Shown here in pieces: positions 6,743 to 14,091 of a DNA stretch of 16,352 nt. This DNA comes from an uncultured Coriobacteriaceae bacterium. Lineage in GTDB: Bacteria; Actinomycetota; Coriobacteriia; Coriobacteriales; Eggerthellaceae. Position numbers and translations under genes: made by a program. Positions within the stretch are counted from its first letter, which is position 1; each line of letters opens with the position of its first letter. The notes beneath the pieces are model-generated. The model was not told where the DNA came from and did no database searches. It was given only the letters and a program-made list of their open reading frames with translations. The stretch spans positions 1 through 16,352 of the forward strand of contig URQU01000038.1 of the NCBI GenBank assembly GCA_900550055.1, read 5' to 3'.

Positions 6743-6763
6743 CGCCCACCGAAACGGCGGGCG
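6743..6763 (-). other. GC-rich hairpin between argC and argJ
   Basis: As RNA on the transcribed strand, CGCCCGCCG pairs with CGGUGGGCG over 9 bp (one G-U) around a UUU loop, within the 46-base gap and immediately upstream of the argJ GGAGG ribosome-binding site. Only UUUC follows, so it is not a convincing terminator. An mRNA processing or stabilising element, or partial attenuation, is possible. Confidence 0.5.
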
Positions 6764-6769
6764 GATTTG

Positions 6770-7834
6770 CTATACGGGAACCGCCACCTTATCAAGACCA
6801 AGGTCCTCCGGCAGCCCGAATACGATGTTAGCGCACTGAACGGCTTGATTAGCAGCGCCTTTGCAAAGATTGTCTATTGCCCCAACGGCGATGAGCATGC
6901 CAACCCGCTCGTTAACGGCAAGCCCGATATGGGCGCAATTCGTGCCCACGACAGAAGACGTTTTGGGCATAACCCCTTGGTCGAGCACCGTTACGAACGC
7001 GCTGTTTTGGTAGAACTCCTTATAGCTCTCGATGATTTTCGCCACATCACGCGTTGCCCCGGTAGCCAAAGGCAGATTCACCGTAGACAAAAGACCTCGG
7101 TTCAGAGGCGCCAAGTGAGGAGTGAACACCAAGCGGCCGGAAACGCCCAGGATTTGCTCGATTTCAGGCGTATGGCGATGCGTTGCCACACCGTAAGCCT
7201 CGAGATTCTCATTAGCAAAGCAGAAATGGGTACGCGCCGTAGCCTTCTTGCCTGCGCCCGTGACGCCCGATATGGCATCTACGACGATAGGGGTCTTGTC
7301 ATCGACAAGGCCAAGGCGCACGGCGGGCGCTGCGGCAAGCGTAGTTGCCGTAGGATAGCAACCGGCGCAACCGACGACGGCCCCCTTGCCTTCCTTGCGC
7401 TGCTGCGCCGCGGCGGCAAGCTCTTCGGGGAACAGCTCAGGCAAGCCGAAGGCGGCGCGCTTAAGCAGCTCGGTTTGAGTATGAGGAACTTTGTACCACT
7501 GCTCGTAAACCGCAGGGTCTTTTAAGCGGAAGTCGGCGGAGAGATCGACCACCACGCCCCCGCGATCGACGATGCGAGGGGCCATTGCCATTGCCGCGGT
7601 ATGGGGCACTGCCAGGAACACGACATCGCACTGATCGAGAACGGGATCATCGTGCCTGGAGAAAGCGAGCTCGGTAGCTCCCGTAAAGCAAGGGTATTCC
7701 TTGGCCACGGGGGTTCCGGCAAGCTCATTGGAGGTAACAGCGACTAATTCGAACTCGGGATGCCGCAGCGCAACTCGGACCAGCTCTATACCAGCAAAGC
7801 CGGGTGCACCGACAATACCGCATTTGATGCTCAT
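6770..7834 (-). CDS. argC: N-acetyl-gamma-glutamyl-phosphate reductase
   Basis: NADPH-dependent reduction of N-acetylglutamyl phosphate to the semialdehyde, step 3 of the pathway; aspartate-semialdehyde-dehydrogenase-like fold. The 354 residues begin with the Rossmann motif GIVGAPGFAGIEL (6-18). The catalytic cysteine lies in GCYPTA (C159) and the active-site histidine region is HRHTPEI (219-225). Length and blocks are standard. The ATG overlaps the stop of the upstream nucleotide-sugar dehydratase as ATGA, and GGGAAGGG inside that gene serves as its ribosome-binding site. No room exists for a separate promoter in the junction, so argC is probably transcribed with the dehydratase unless a promoter lies inside it. 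Confidence 0.97.
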   Translation of the reverse strand: MSIKCGIVGAPGFAGIELVRVALRHPEFELVAVTSNELAGTPVAKEYPCFTGATELAFSRHDDPVLDQCDVVFLAVPHTAAMAMAPRIVDRGGVVVDLSADFRLKDPAVYEQWYKVPHTQTELLKRAAFGLPELFPEELAAAAQQRKEGKGAVVGCAGCYPTATTLAAAPAVRLGLVDDKTPIVVDAISGVTGAGKKATARTHFCFANENLEAYGVATHRHTPEIEQILGVSGRLVFTPHLAPLNRGLLSTVNLPLATGATRDVAKIIESYKEFYQNSAFVTVLDQGVMPKTSSVVGTNCAHIGLAVNERVGMLIAVGAIDNLCKGAANQAVQCANIVFGLPEDLGLDKVAVPV

Positions 7835-9705
7835 ACTATGCCCTTCCCATTCGAGGTGTAATGGTACGTTGGGACCGCCTGTTCGAGCATGCGAATAGCT
7901 TCCCCATCGGTTGCCGAAAGCGCATTTTCCAACTCATCGAGCTTCGAGGCAACCTGATCATAGCTGATTTCCTGGCCCGTGGAGATCATGATGGACTGGT
8001 TATCGGTGGGAAGCGTGCTCTCCTCATCCATGAGCAGTTCCTCATACATCTTCTCACCTTCACGCAGACCCGTAAACTCTATTTTGATATCCACGTCCGG
8101 CGTAAGGCCTTGCAGTTGGATAAGGCCCTTTGCCAAATCGACGATTTTAACGGGTTCGCCCATGTCCAAAATAAAGATCTCGCCGCCATGGGCCATACCT
8201 CCCGCCTGGATAACCAACCGCGACGCCTCGGGGATGGTCATGAAGAAACGCTCGATATCCGGATGCGTAACGGTAACGGGTCCGCCAGCGGCGATTTGAC
8301 GCTGGAAGACGGGGATCACGCTGCCATTCGAGCCGAGCACGTTGCCGAAACGAACCGCAGTGAAAATGGTTTTGGAGGTACGCGCGTAATACTGCACGAT
8401 CATTTCGCCCATGCGCTTGGTGGCGCCCATGACGCTGGTGGGATTAACCGCCTTGTCTGTGGAAATGAAAATGAATCGTGCGGCACCGTAAGCATCAGCG
8501 GCGCGAACGGCGTTCAACGTGCCGAACACGTTGTTGTGAACCGCCTCACGCGGGCAATGCTCCATAAGGGGCACGTGCTTATGGGCTGCCGCATGAAACA
8601 CCGCACCCGGACGATACTTTGCGAACACCTCGTTAACGCGCTCTTTGTCGCACACGTTGCCGATCTCGATAACGATATTGATGTCGTCGTATTCGGACAG
8701 AAGCTCGTTGCGAAGCATATACGCATCGTTTTCGTATATGTCGAAGACGACGATGCGAGCAGGCGCCACTGTGCACAACTGACGACACAACTCGCTGCCA
8801 ATAGAGCCGCCGCCACCGGTAACCAATACGGTTTCACCCGCGATATAGCCGGAAACCGCGCGAGTGTTCAACACGATCTCCTCGCGACCAAGCAGGTCGG
8901 CCACATCAACGTCTCGCAAGCTCACATCCCCGATTTCGTCGAGAGACAGGGCGCGAACATTAGGCAACGTACGCAAACGGCAATCCGTTTTCGTGCATTC
9001 ACCGTAAATGCGCTTGCGCTCCTCAGGCGTAGACGAGGGGATGGCGACGACGATCTGCTCGATATCGTAACGATCTACCAAATCGACGATATCAGAGGTT
9101 CCGCCAGAGACCTTCACGCCATGGATACGCTGACCGCGCTTGGCGGGATCATCGTCGGTGGCAACGATGGGGATACCGGGCATGAGCGGGTCTTTCGATG
9201 CCATACGCCCGATTGCCAGCGAGCCCGTCTCACCCGCACCGACCACCAGCGTGCGCGGTCGGTCGCACGTGCGTTGCGACGAAGCGATGGCTCTTCCCTT
9301 CTGACGCATGAAGCGGAACACGAAGCGGATACCGCCCATAAAGAAGATCAGGAGGAAGCAGGAAACGACGAATACCCTGATGGGAAGCCGAGTACCGATG
9401 ATCCACAGAAACACGGCGCCGCCCAGCGTGCCGAGCACGGTTGCGCCGACGATCTGGATAACCTCATCGATGCTGGCGTATTCCCATAGGTTGTTGTACA
9501 GACGAAACGTTGCCAATACCACAACGTTGATAAACGCGAGAATGCCCAAAACGAAGTAAATCTCGTTATTGACGAACACCTCTCCCTTTACGTTGGTAAG
9601 AATAGATGCAAGCCAATACGACAGATACGTGGCGATGATGTCGAGCAGCAACAAAAGCGCTGTTCTTTTTGTGATATGCACGTCCAAACCCGGCCCCGTC
9701 TTCAT
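7831..9705 (-). CDS. Membrane-bound nucleotide-sugar 4,6-dehydratase (CapD/WbpM/PglF type)
   Basis: Long-form short-chain-dehydrogenase family enzyme that in relatives converts UDP-GlcNAc to the 4-keto-6-deoxy sugar for capsule, O-antigen or glycoprotein glycans. From the ATG (624 residues), four hydrophobic helices lie at about 14-38, 48-70, 84-104 and 110-132. A first Rossmann domain follows with VVGAGETG (154-161), then the catalytic domain with TGGGGSIGSE (296-305), HAAAHKHVP (371-379) and STDKAVNPTSVMGATKR (415-431). The usual YxxxK is MxxxK (M426, K430), as in WbpM and PglF. The start is uncertain: neither the ATG at 9705 nor a TTG at 9711 has a clear ribosome-binding site. It is the first gene of the unit leading into argC with a 4-base overlap; no glycosyltransferase or other glycan gene is nearby. 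Confidence 0.92.
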   Translation of the reverse strand: MKTGPGLDVHITKRTALLLLLDIIATYLSYWLASILTNVKGEVFVNNEIYFVLGILAFINVVVLATFRLYNNLWEYASIDEVIQIVGATVLGTLGGAVFLWIIGTRLPIRVFVVSCFLLIFFMGGIRFVFRFMRQKGRAIASSQRTCDRPRTLVVGAGETGSLAIGRMASKDPLMPGIPIVATDDDPAKRGQRIHGVKVSGGTSDIVDLVDRYDIEQIVVAIPSSTPEERKRIYGECTKTDCRLRTLPNVRALSLDEIGDVSLRDVDVADLLGREEIVLNTRAVSGYIAGETVLVTGGGGSIGSELCRQLCTVAPARIVVFDIYENDAYMLRNELLSEYDDINIVIEIGNVCDKERVNEVFAKYRPGAVFHAAAHKHVPLMEHCPREAVHNNVFGTLNAVRAADAYGAARFIFISTDKAVNPTSVMGATKRMGEMIVQYYARTSKTIFTAVRFGNVLGSNGSVIPVFQRQIAAGGPVTVTHPDIERFFMTIPEASRLVIQAGGMAHGGEIFILDMGEPVKIVDLAKGLIQLQGLTPDVDIKIEFTGLREGEKMYEELLMDEESTLPTDNQSIMISTGQEISYDQVASKLDELENALSATDGEAIRMLEQAVPTYHYTSNGKGIV

Positions 9706-9739
9706 CTTCAAATAGAACAGTTCATAGTGTCAGATTACC

Positions 9740-9770
9740 TACAAAGGCTGCCGACTGAAGGCCTATTGTA
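9740..9770 (-). promoter_or_regulatory. Candidate promoter/operator of the dehydratase-argCJBD unit
   Basis: In the 116-base divergent gap, TACAAAGGC (9740-9748) and GCCTATTGTA (9761-9770) form an inverted repeat with one bulged base. Its right arm, read on the minus strand, contains TACAAT, a plausible -10 box about 60 bases before the predicted start. No convincing -35 was found. A plus-strand -10 candidate for the ligase, TATGAT (9783-9788), lies beside it. Confidence 0.35.
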
Positions 9771-9821
9771 GCCAAACTGGCGTATGATTGCAGCGATATT
9801 ACCGGCCAAGGAGCTTGTTAC

Positions 9822-11132
9822 ATGAATATTCCAGCCCCCGAAAATCATACCGACGTCGCCAGCGGCGACGCCTCCCAACCTGCTCGCAAACGCAATATCG
9901 AAGCGTTGACGGCCTTTTTCCGAAGCGGCATCAAGCCCGCTGGATCGCACGGGAAACTAGGTATCGAGCTGGAACAGACCGTTGTGCGCGCCGACGGCTC
10001 CCCCGTCTCATACAGTGAGGAGAACGGCGTCGCGCATCTGCTTGAACAGCTAAGGGAATCCTATCCGCAAGCGACCGTAGACGAAGAGGGCGACCTTCTT
10101 GGCGTAGCTCGCCCGGGAGAGGCGATCACCATCGAGCCTGCCGCCCAAATCGAATTATCGGCGGGGCCGTTCGATGATTTGAAAAAAGCCCAGGAGACGT
10201 TTACCGCATACCGGAAAACGCTTGATGGCCTGCTTACCCCCAAAGGCATGCATGTGGTCGCGCAAGGATACCATCCCACCGCCACGGCACGCAGCCTGGA
10301 CTTGATACCTAAACGCCGCTACGCGTTCATGAACCGATATCTTGGCGCAAAGGACATCTACGGCCCCTGCATGATGCGAGGCAGCGCTTCAACGCAGATC
10401 TCCATCGACTACACAAGCGAGCAGGATTGCCTTCGCAAAATGAGGATCGCTTATGCGCTTACCCCTATCTTAAGCCTGATCTGCGACAATTCGCCGGTAT
10501 TCGAAGGCAAGCCCCGCTCCCATAAACTGATGAGGACCGACATATGGCGCCACACCGACAGCGACCGATGCGGCCTTGTGCCCGGCGCGCTTTCGAGCAG
10601 CTTCACATTCGAGGACTATGCGGAGTACGTGCTGGACACACCCGCTATAGTAGCACCCGATGAGGACGAGGGCTGGCGCTACTGCGAACAGACCTTTGGG
10701 CAGCTGTACGCCGACAAGCCGATGACCCGAAAGCAGGTGGAGCACGCGGTTTCCATGCAATTCCCCGACGTGCGGCTGAAAACGTACTTGGAAATCCGCC
10801 CGGCGGACTCTATGCCCATCCCCTACGTGATCGCCTATGCCGCCCTTATCAAGGGCTTGTTCTACAACGAAGGCAACCTGCAGCAGCTTGAAGCCCTTTT
10901 CGCCAATGTAGACGCCAATGCTTTCGAGATGGCGAAAGACGCTTTGATGGAACGCGGCTACAACGCTCATGTTTACGGAGCGCCGGTAGCCGACCTGTGC
11001 GACCGCGTTGTCGAGCTGGCTGAAAACGGCTTGAACTCCGATGACCGCGCGCTCCTTGAACCCCTTTCCCGTCTTGTAGCCCAACGGGTCACGCTTGCTG
11101 ACCTGGCAGAGAGGGAATCCAAGGAGGCGTAA
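9822..11132 (+). CDS. Glutamate-cysteine ligase, GCS2 family
   Basis: Probable ATP-dependent ligase joining glutamate and cysteine to gamma-glutamylcysteine, a thiol protectant and precursor of glutathione or ergothioneine in other bacteria. The 436 residues show the GCS2 blocks GIELEQTVV (47-55), a TIEPAAQIELSAGP stretch (103-116), MMRGSASTQISIDY (about 184-197) and LKTYLEIRPADSMP near residue 320. Length resembles the plant-type/EgtA subgroup rather than the shorter YbdK-like ligases. AAGGAG lies 8 bases before the ATG. No glutathione synthetase or ergothioneine gene is in the window, so the end product is open. It is divergent from the arg unit and followed after 110 bases by the FKBP gene; no terminator was seen between them, so they may be co-transcribed. 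Confidence 0.88.
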   Translation: MNIPAPENHTDVASGDASQPARKRNIEALTAFFRSGIKPAGSHGKLGIELEQTVVRADGSPVSYSEENGVAHLLEQLRESYPQATVDEEGDLLGVARPGEAITIEPAAQIELSAGPFDDLKKAQETFTAYRKTLDGLLTPKGMHVVAQGYHPTATARSLDLIPKRRYAFMNRYLGAKDIYGPCMMRGSASTQISIDYTSEQDCLRKMRIAYALTPILSLICDNSPVFEGKPRSHKLMRTDIWRHTDSDRCGLVPGALSSSFTFEDYAEYVLDTPAIVAPDEDEGWRYCEQTFGQLYADKPMTRKQVEHAVSMQFPDVRLKTYLEIRPADSMPIPYVIAYAALIKGLFYNEGNLQQLEALFANVDANAFEMAKDALMERGYNAHVYGAPVADLCDRVVELAENGLNSDDRALLEPLSRLVAQRVTLADLAERESKEA

Positions 11133-11242
11133 AGCAACGGCAAGGGAACTTTTCGCAGCTCCCCCGTCATTACCGAGCCCGGCTTCAGGTTTGTCGGGTA
11201 GACTTAACCGAGCGAAATACCCATACGACAGGAGACGTTTCG

Positions 11243-11671
11243 ATGAGTAACAAAGGCAAAAAGGTCAAGGTTCATTACACCGGCACGCTGGACGACGGCA
11301 CGAAGTTCGACTCTTCCCTGGATCGCGGCGAGCCCCTGGAGTTCACGTGCATGGCCGGGCAGATGATCCCCGGCTTCGATGCAGCCGTCGAGCTTATGGA
11401 GCAAGGCGAGACCAAAACCGTGCACATCCCCGCCGCCGACGCATACGGCGAGCGCAACGAAGAGCTGGTGCAGCGCATCCCCTTGGATCAGATTCCCAAC
11501 GGCGGCGAGCTTCCCGTCGGTCAGACGGTGTACATGCAAAGCGGCGATGGCCAGGTCTTCCCCGTCTTCGTGCAGTCGATCGAGGATGGCATCGTGACTT
11601 TCGACATGAACCACGAGCTGGCCGGCAAGGACCTTAACTTCGAGATCACGCTGGTTGAAATCGAAGGCTAG
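11243..11671 (+). CDS. SlyD-like FKBP-type peptidyl-prolyl cis-trans isomerase
   Basis: Proline isomerase and folding chaperone, cytosolic (no signal peptide). The 142 residues open with the FKBP strand VKVHYTGTLDDGTKFDSS (8-25). MIPGFDAAVELMEQGE (41-56) and IPAADAYGER (62-71) follow. The inserted 'flap' chaperone segment (about 72-120) and FDMNHELAGKDLNFEITL (120-137) identify the SlyD subfamily. Unlike E. coli SlyD it ends right after the core, so the metal-binding His/Cys-rich tail is missing. AGGAGA precedes the ATG at good distance. A strong terminator follows 27 bases after the stop. The 110-base gap from the ligase contains no promoter I find convincing. Confidence 0.93.
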   Translation: MSNKGKKVKVHYTGTLDDGTKFDSSLDRGEPLEFTCMAGQMIPGFDAAVELMEQGETKTVHIPAADAYGERNEELVQRIPLDQIPNGGELPVGQTVYMQSGDGQVFPVFVQSIEDGIVTFDMNHELAGKDLNFEITLVEIEG

Positions 11672-11698
11672 TCGACATTTTCGTTTTCAAGGTACCTG

Positions 11699-11727
11699 GG
11701 GCCGCTCATCCGAGCGGCCCTTTCGTT
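11699..11727 (+). terminator. Rho-independent terminator after the FKBP gene
   Basis: A perfect 9-bp GC-rich stem, GGGCCGCTC / GAGCGGCCC, with loop ATCC is followed by TTTCGTT on the plus strand, 27 bases after the stop. On the minus strand no T-run follows, so it does not look bidirectional. Confidence 0.85.
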
Positions 11728-11735
11728 GCAGGGAC

Positions 11736-12557
11736 CTATGCCGCCCGCAGCCGACTCATCAGGTTTTCAACCCTGTTGATAAAATCCCCCTCACAAGTCT
11801 GATTAAGCCTTTCAACCCTGGCGATGAGGCGTTCTTGACACGCTTCCTCCAAGGCGTCTGGCACGTACAGGCCCATGGATGCAGCGCGTACAGCCGCAAG
11901 CCTGCTAACGGAATCTGCCGGAGTGCACGTCTTCTCAAAGCTTGCGAATGAGCAATCGCAGCGCGGAAGAGATCGCGTATCCCCCATAAAGGACGTGCTT
12001 TCCGAGGAGGCGCCAAAGGAACCGGACCCCGATTTATCCTGTCGAGATACCGGCGCCTGATGCGTCAGATGCCAAAATGCGCTTGCAAGGACCATGTAGC
12101 GCTCGCAGCAATCCCAAGGGCCCTCGAGCCATACGCGATACGAAAGCGCCTGCGACCAGGGAACGCAGCCGAACAGGTGCTCGCCTCCTGCAGCTTCTTG
12201 CCGCACCGTGCCCTCAGACAGATCCGCCACGCGCGCCTGCACCATGCGCTCGATGCTTGCTCGGCCTGGCCCTGAATGCACGACGAAACGCTCTTCGGGG
12301 AATATACACAGGGCTTTGCCGCTTTTGCGTTTCACCGCACAATCGAGCATGGCATCCAAAGCGCGAGCCATGCGTTTACGGGCAATGCGCCGCCGCTGCG
12401 GAGTTGCTTGGCCCCACTCCGGCAAACGGCGCGCATACCCCTGTTCGACCATGGAAAAAAGCGTTTCCCTATCACAGCACGAAAAGGCATCTTGCAACGT
12501 GGGTACCTGTTTTCGGGACACCGACTGCGCATCCCAAAGAAGATCAGAGCACAACAT
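11736..12557 (-). CDS. Unrecognised cysteine-rich protein (273 aa)
   Basis: I do not recognise this family. The 273 residues contain 13 cysteines (including pairs at 27-28 and 150-151 and CDC at 200-202) and 6 tryptophans. A basic stretch occupies 53-64 and a Ser/Gly-rich linker about 176-189 divides an N-terminal region from a helical C-terminal one. No signal peptide or membrane segment is evident. The start is the ATG at 12557, because AGGAGG lies 6 bases upstream. An in-frame extension to 12629 lacks such a site. It overlaps the end of the upstream small gene by 14 bases, so the two are almost certainly translated as a pair. No terminator of its own was found before the convergent FKBP gene. 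That it is coding rests on the ribosome-binding site, the overlap and the uninterrupted frame. Confidence 0.75.
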   Translation of the reverse strand: MLCSDLLWDAQSVSRKQVPTLQDAFSCCDRETLFSMVEQGYARRLPEWGQATPQRRRIARKRMARALDAMLDCAVKRKSGKALCIFPEERFVVHSGPGRASIERMVQARVADLSEGTVRQEAAGGEHLFGCVPWSQALSYRVWLEGPWDCCERYMVLASAFWHLTHQAPVSRQDKSGSGSFGASSESTSFMGDTRSLPRCDCSFASFEKTCTPADSVSRLAAVRAASMGLYVPDALEEACQERLIARVERLNQTCEGDFINRVENLMSRLRAA

Positions 12558-12930
12558 GGCCAACCTCCTGCACAAGGGACACGGCATCGGCGCAATCCAT
12601 GACACACGCGCATCGAAGCGGAAAAGCACCGGGCACTACTTGATCAAGGGCGGACTCATACCCTAGTTGATCGAGCTCCGGCCAATCAACGACCCCTTCG
12701 ACTCCGCAGCACCCCTGGGCAAGACCCTCTTCAAACAGCTGATATTCCATTGAATCGAACGTATTACGCAGCTGGCAGAGCGGAAGCGCCGCTATAACCA
12801 CCAATGCACCTGGTTGCGCGCAGCAAGACATAGACCCGTTCCCGGACATGGCAAACACCTTCTTCGATTGTTCCAAATACGGAGAGGATCTTGCAAGCGT
12901 GGAACGGGCAGCGAGGAACACCGCTGCCAT
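12544..12930 (-). CDS. Unrecognised small cysteine-rich protein (128 or 101 aa)
   Basis: I do not recognise this family. From the ATG at 12930 it encodes 128 residues with 8 cysteines: CC at 36-37, C52, CC at 74-75 and CxCxxxC at 107-113. The hydrophobic stretch ALVVIAALPLC (42-52) could be a buried strand rather than a membrane helix. An in-frame TAG directly precedes the ATG, so it cannot start further upstream. A second start at 12849 (MSGNGSMSCC) has AAGG at better spacing, and the more conserved-looking part begins there, so a 101-residue product is possible. Paired cysteines might bind a metal, but no known motif is complete. It overlaps the following 273-residue gene by 14 bases and has a good promoter. 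Confidence 0.65.
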   Translation of the reverse strand: MAAVFLAARSTLARSSPYLEQSKKVFAMSGNGSMSCCAQPGALVVIAALPLCQLRNTFDSMEYQLFEEGLAQGCCGVEGVVDWPELDQLGYESALDQVVPGAFPLRCACVMDCADAVSLVQEVGHVVL

Positions 12931-12983
12931 CTATGGACGACCTTGGAAGGAGGCGCTTGCACTGGCTCTAATGTGTTGACGGG

Positions 12984-13012
12984 AGTATAGCATAGTTTCG
13001 TACATGTGTTCG
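12984..13012 (-). promoter_or_regulatory. Extended -10 promoter of the unknown two-gene unit
   Basis: Read on the minus strand, CGAACA (13012 to 13007) and TATACT (12989 to 12984) are separated by 17 bases, and the -10 is preceded by TGC, giving an extended -10 (TGCTATACT). The predicted start near 12977 gives a leader of about 47 nt before the ATG at 12930. It lies just after the map terminator. Confidence 0.6.
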
Positions 13013-13023
13013 TTATTTAGTCG

Positions 13024-13073
13024 AAAAAAATCCCGGTAGGAGGGGCGCGATCGCCCGACTCCCCTACCGGGAT
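13024..13073 (-). terminator. Strong Rho-independent terminator of map
   Basis: An 11-bp outer stem, ATCCCGGTAGG (13030-13040) / CCTACCGGGAT (13063-13073), encloses a further GGGCG-CGAT-CGCCC stem. Seven T residues follow on the transcribed strand (13030 to 13024). It begins 6 bases after the map stop. Confidence 0.92.
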
Positions 13074-13079
13074 GAAAGA

Positions 13080-13964
13080 TTACCAGCTCAGAAGCTCATA
13101 GCCGGTTTCCGTGACCACCAGCTGCACTTCCCACTGCGCAGAGGGCTTGCGATCGGCGGTGCGCACGGTCCACCCATTGGGGTCGGTCATGTCGATCTTG
13201 TGGCCTCCCATATTGATCATGGGCTCGATGGTGAAGCAGCAACCCGGCGCCAGCACCATGCCCGTTCCAGGTTCGGACACGTGGCTGACGAAGGGGTCTT
13301 CATGGAACTCCAGGCCGATGCCGTGGCCGCCGAACTCGCGCACCACCGAGAAGCCTTGCGCATGCGCGTATTCATGCACCGCAGCACCCACATCGCCGAG
13401 CAGGCCCCACGGCTTCACCGCGGCAAGACCCGCTTCCAAAGCCTTTTTGGTCTCCTCCACTAGACGACGCTTCTCGTCGGACACCTCGCCGATGCAGAAC
13501 ATGCGCGAAGAGTCGGAATAATAACCGTCAAGGATGGTGGAGCAGTCGACGTTGACGATATCGCCCTCTTTCAGCACGTCATCAGGCGACGGGATGCCGT
13601 GGCAGACCACCTCGTTGATGGACGTGCAGACGCTTTTCGGGTAACCCTCGTAATCAAGGTCGGCCGGGATGCCACCATGCTCGACGGTGTAATCGTAGAT
13701 CCACTTGTCGATCTCCTCGGTGCTAACGCCTGCGCCGATCCGCTCGGCCACGAGGTCCAGCACGCCGATGTTGATGGCAGCGCTTTTCTTGATGCCCTCG
13801 ATCTCCTCCGGCGTTTTCAGCAAGCTGCGCTGGGGAACCTCGAAGCCCTGCTCGTAAAGGCTTTGCAGGCGCTCGTCGAAATCGAGATGGCACTTCTTGT
13901 ATTTACGCCCGCTGCCGCACCAACACTCGTCGTTGCGACCGGGGCTTTTCAGATTATCGTACAT
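13080..13964 (-). CDS. map: Methionine aminopeptidase, type I, with N-terminal SEC-C motif
   Basis: Removes the initiator methionine from new proteins; dinuclear metal enzyme that acts at the ribosome. The 294 residues begin with a SEC-C zinc motif, CWCGSGRKYKKCH (14-26; ligands C14, C16, C25 and H26), joined to the pita-bread catalytic domain. The expected metal ligands are all visible: D140 (NVDCS), D151 (SDSSR), H214 (GHGIG), E247 (FTIEPM) and E279 (QWEVQ). The catalytic histidines are H122 (CHGIPS) and H221 (FHEDP). AAAGGA precedes the ATG. It has its own promoter and strong terminator, so it is a single-gene unit downstream of pheT. The SEC-C extension is known in a subset of bacterial enzymes and may aid ribosome contact. 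Confidence 0.97.
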   Translation of the reverse strand: MYDNLKSPGRNDECWCGSGRKYKKCHLDFDERLQSLYEQGFEVPQRSLLKTPEEIEGIKKSAAINIGVLDLVAERIGAGVSTEEIDKWIYDYTVEHGGIPADLDYEGYPKSVCTSINEVVCHGIPSPDDVLKEGDIVNVDCSTILDGYYSDSSRMFCIGEVSDEKRRLVEETKKALEAGLAAVKPWGLLGDVGAAVHEYAHAQGFSVVREFGGHGIGLEFHEDPFVSHVSEPGTGMVLAPGCCFTIEPMINMGGHKIDMTDPNGWTVRTADRKPSAQWEVQLVVTETGYELLSW

Positions 13965-13988
13965 ACCGCATCCTTTCGTTTGCGCTCC

Positions 13989-14019
13989 ATTGTAACGCTG
14001 TTAGCCTTGGCTAAGTCAC
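13989..14019 (-). promoter_or_regulatory. Predicted map promoter with a palindrome in the spacer
   Basis: On the minus strand GTGACT (14019 to 14014) and TACAAT (13994 to 13989) are separated by 19 bases, somewhat long. The spacer holds the inverted repeat TTAGCC-TT-GGCTAA (14001-14014). The -10 box lies about 25 bases before the map ATG. A regulator bound at the palindrome would interfere with polymerase; this is inferred. Confidence 0.45.
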
Positions 14020-14035
14020 AGAATCCGCCCGAAAC

Positions 14036-14071
14036 AAGGAAACCGCCGGGCATGGACTCGGCGGCTTCCTT
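14036..14071 (-). terminator. Terminator after pheT
   Basis: As RNA on the minus strand, AAGGAAGCCGCCG pairs with CGGCGGUUUCCUU (13 bp, one G-U) around a 10-base loop, 20 bases after the pheT stop. The 3' arm is U-rich, followed by GUUUCG. It separates pheT from map. Confidence 0.75.
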
Positions 14072-14091
14072 TGACGCGTAGGCTGATCGTT

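Noticed and set aside
5434..6831. 465-codon plus-strand frame opposite argJ, spanning the argC-argJ gap
   Set aside because: Antisense shadow that crosses a real intergenic region; its composition is arginine-rich, typical of complementary-strand frames.
7861..9489. 542-codon plus-strand frame opposite the nucleotide-sugar dehydratase gene
   Set aside because: Antisense shadow: the minus strand carries complete Rossmann and catalytic motifs, and no ribosome-binding site or family resemblance supports the plus frame.
10470..11084. 204-codon minus-strand frame opposite the glutamate-cysteine ligase gene
   Set aside because: Shadow of a well-supported GCS2 gene; no start signals.
12077..12666. 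Several plus-strand frames of 100-190 codons opposite the unknown two-gene unit
   Set aside because: The minus strand has a promoter, AGGAGG site and overlapping gene junction, whereas the plus frames have none. Because the minus genes are unrecognised, this choice is less certain than the others.
12976..13006. Plus-strand TTGACG followed by TACATG as a promoter
   Set aside because: The 19-base spacer and poor -10 match, plus the absence of any plus-strand gene downstream, make it a chance match.
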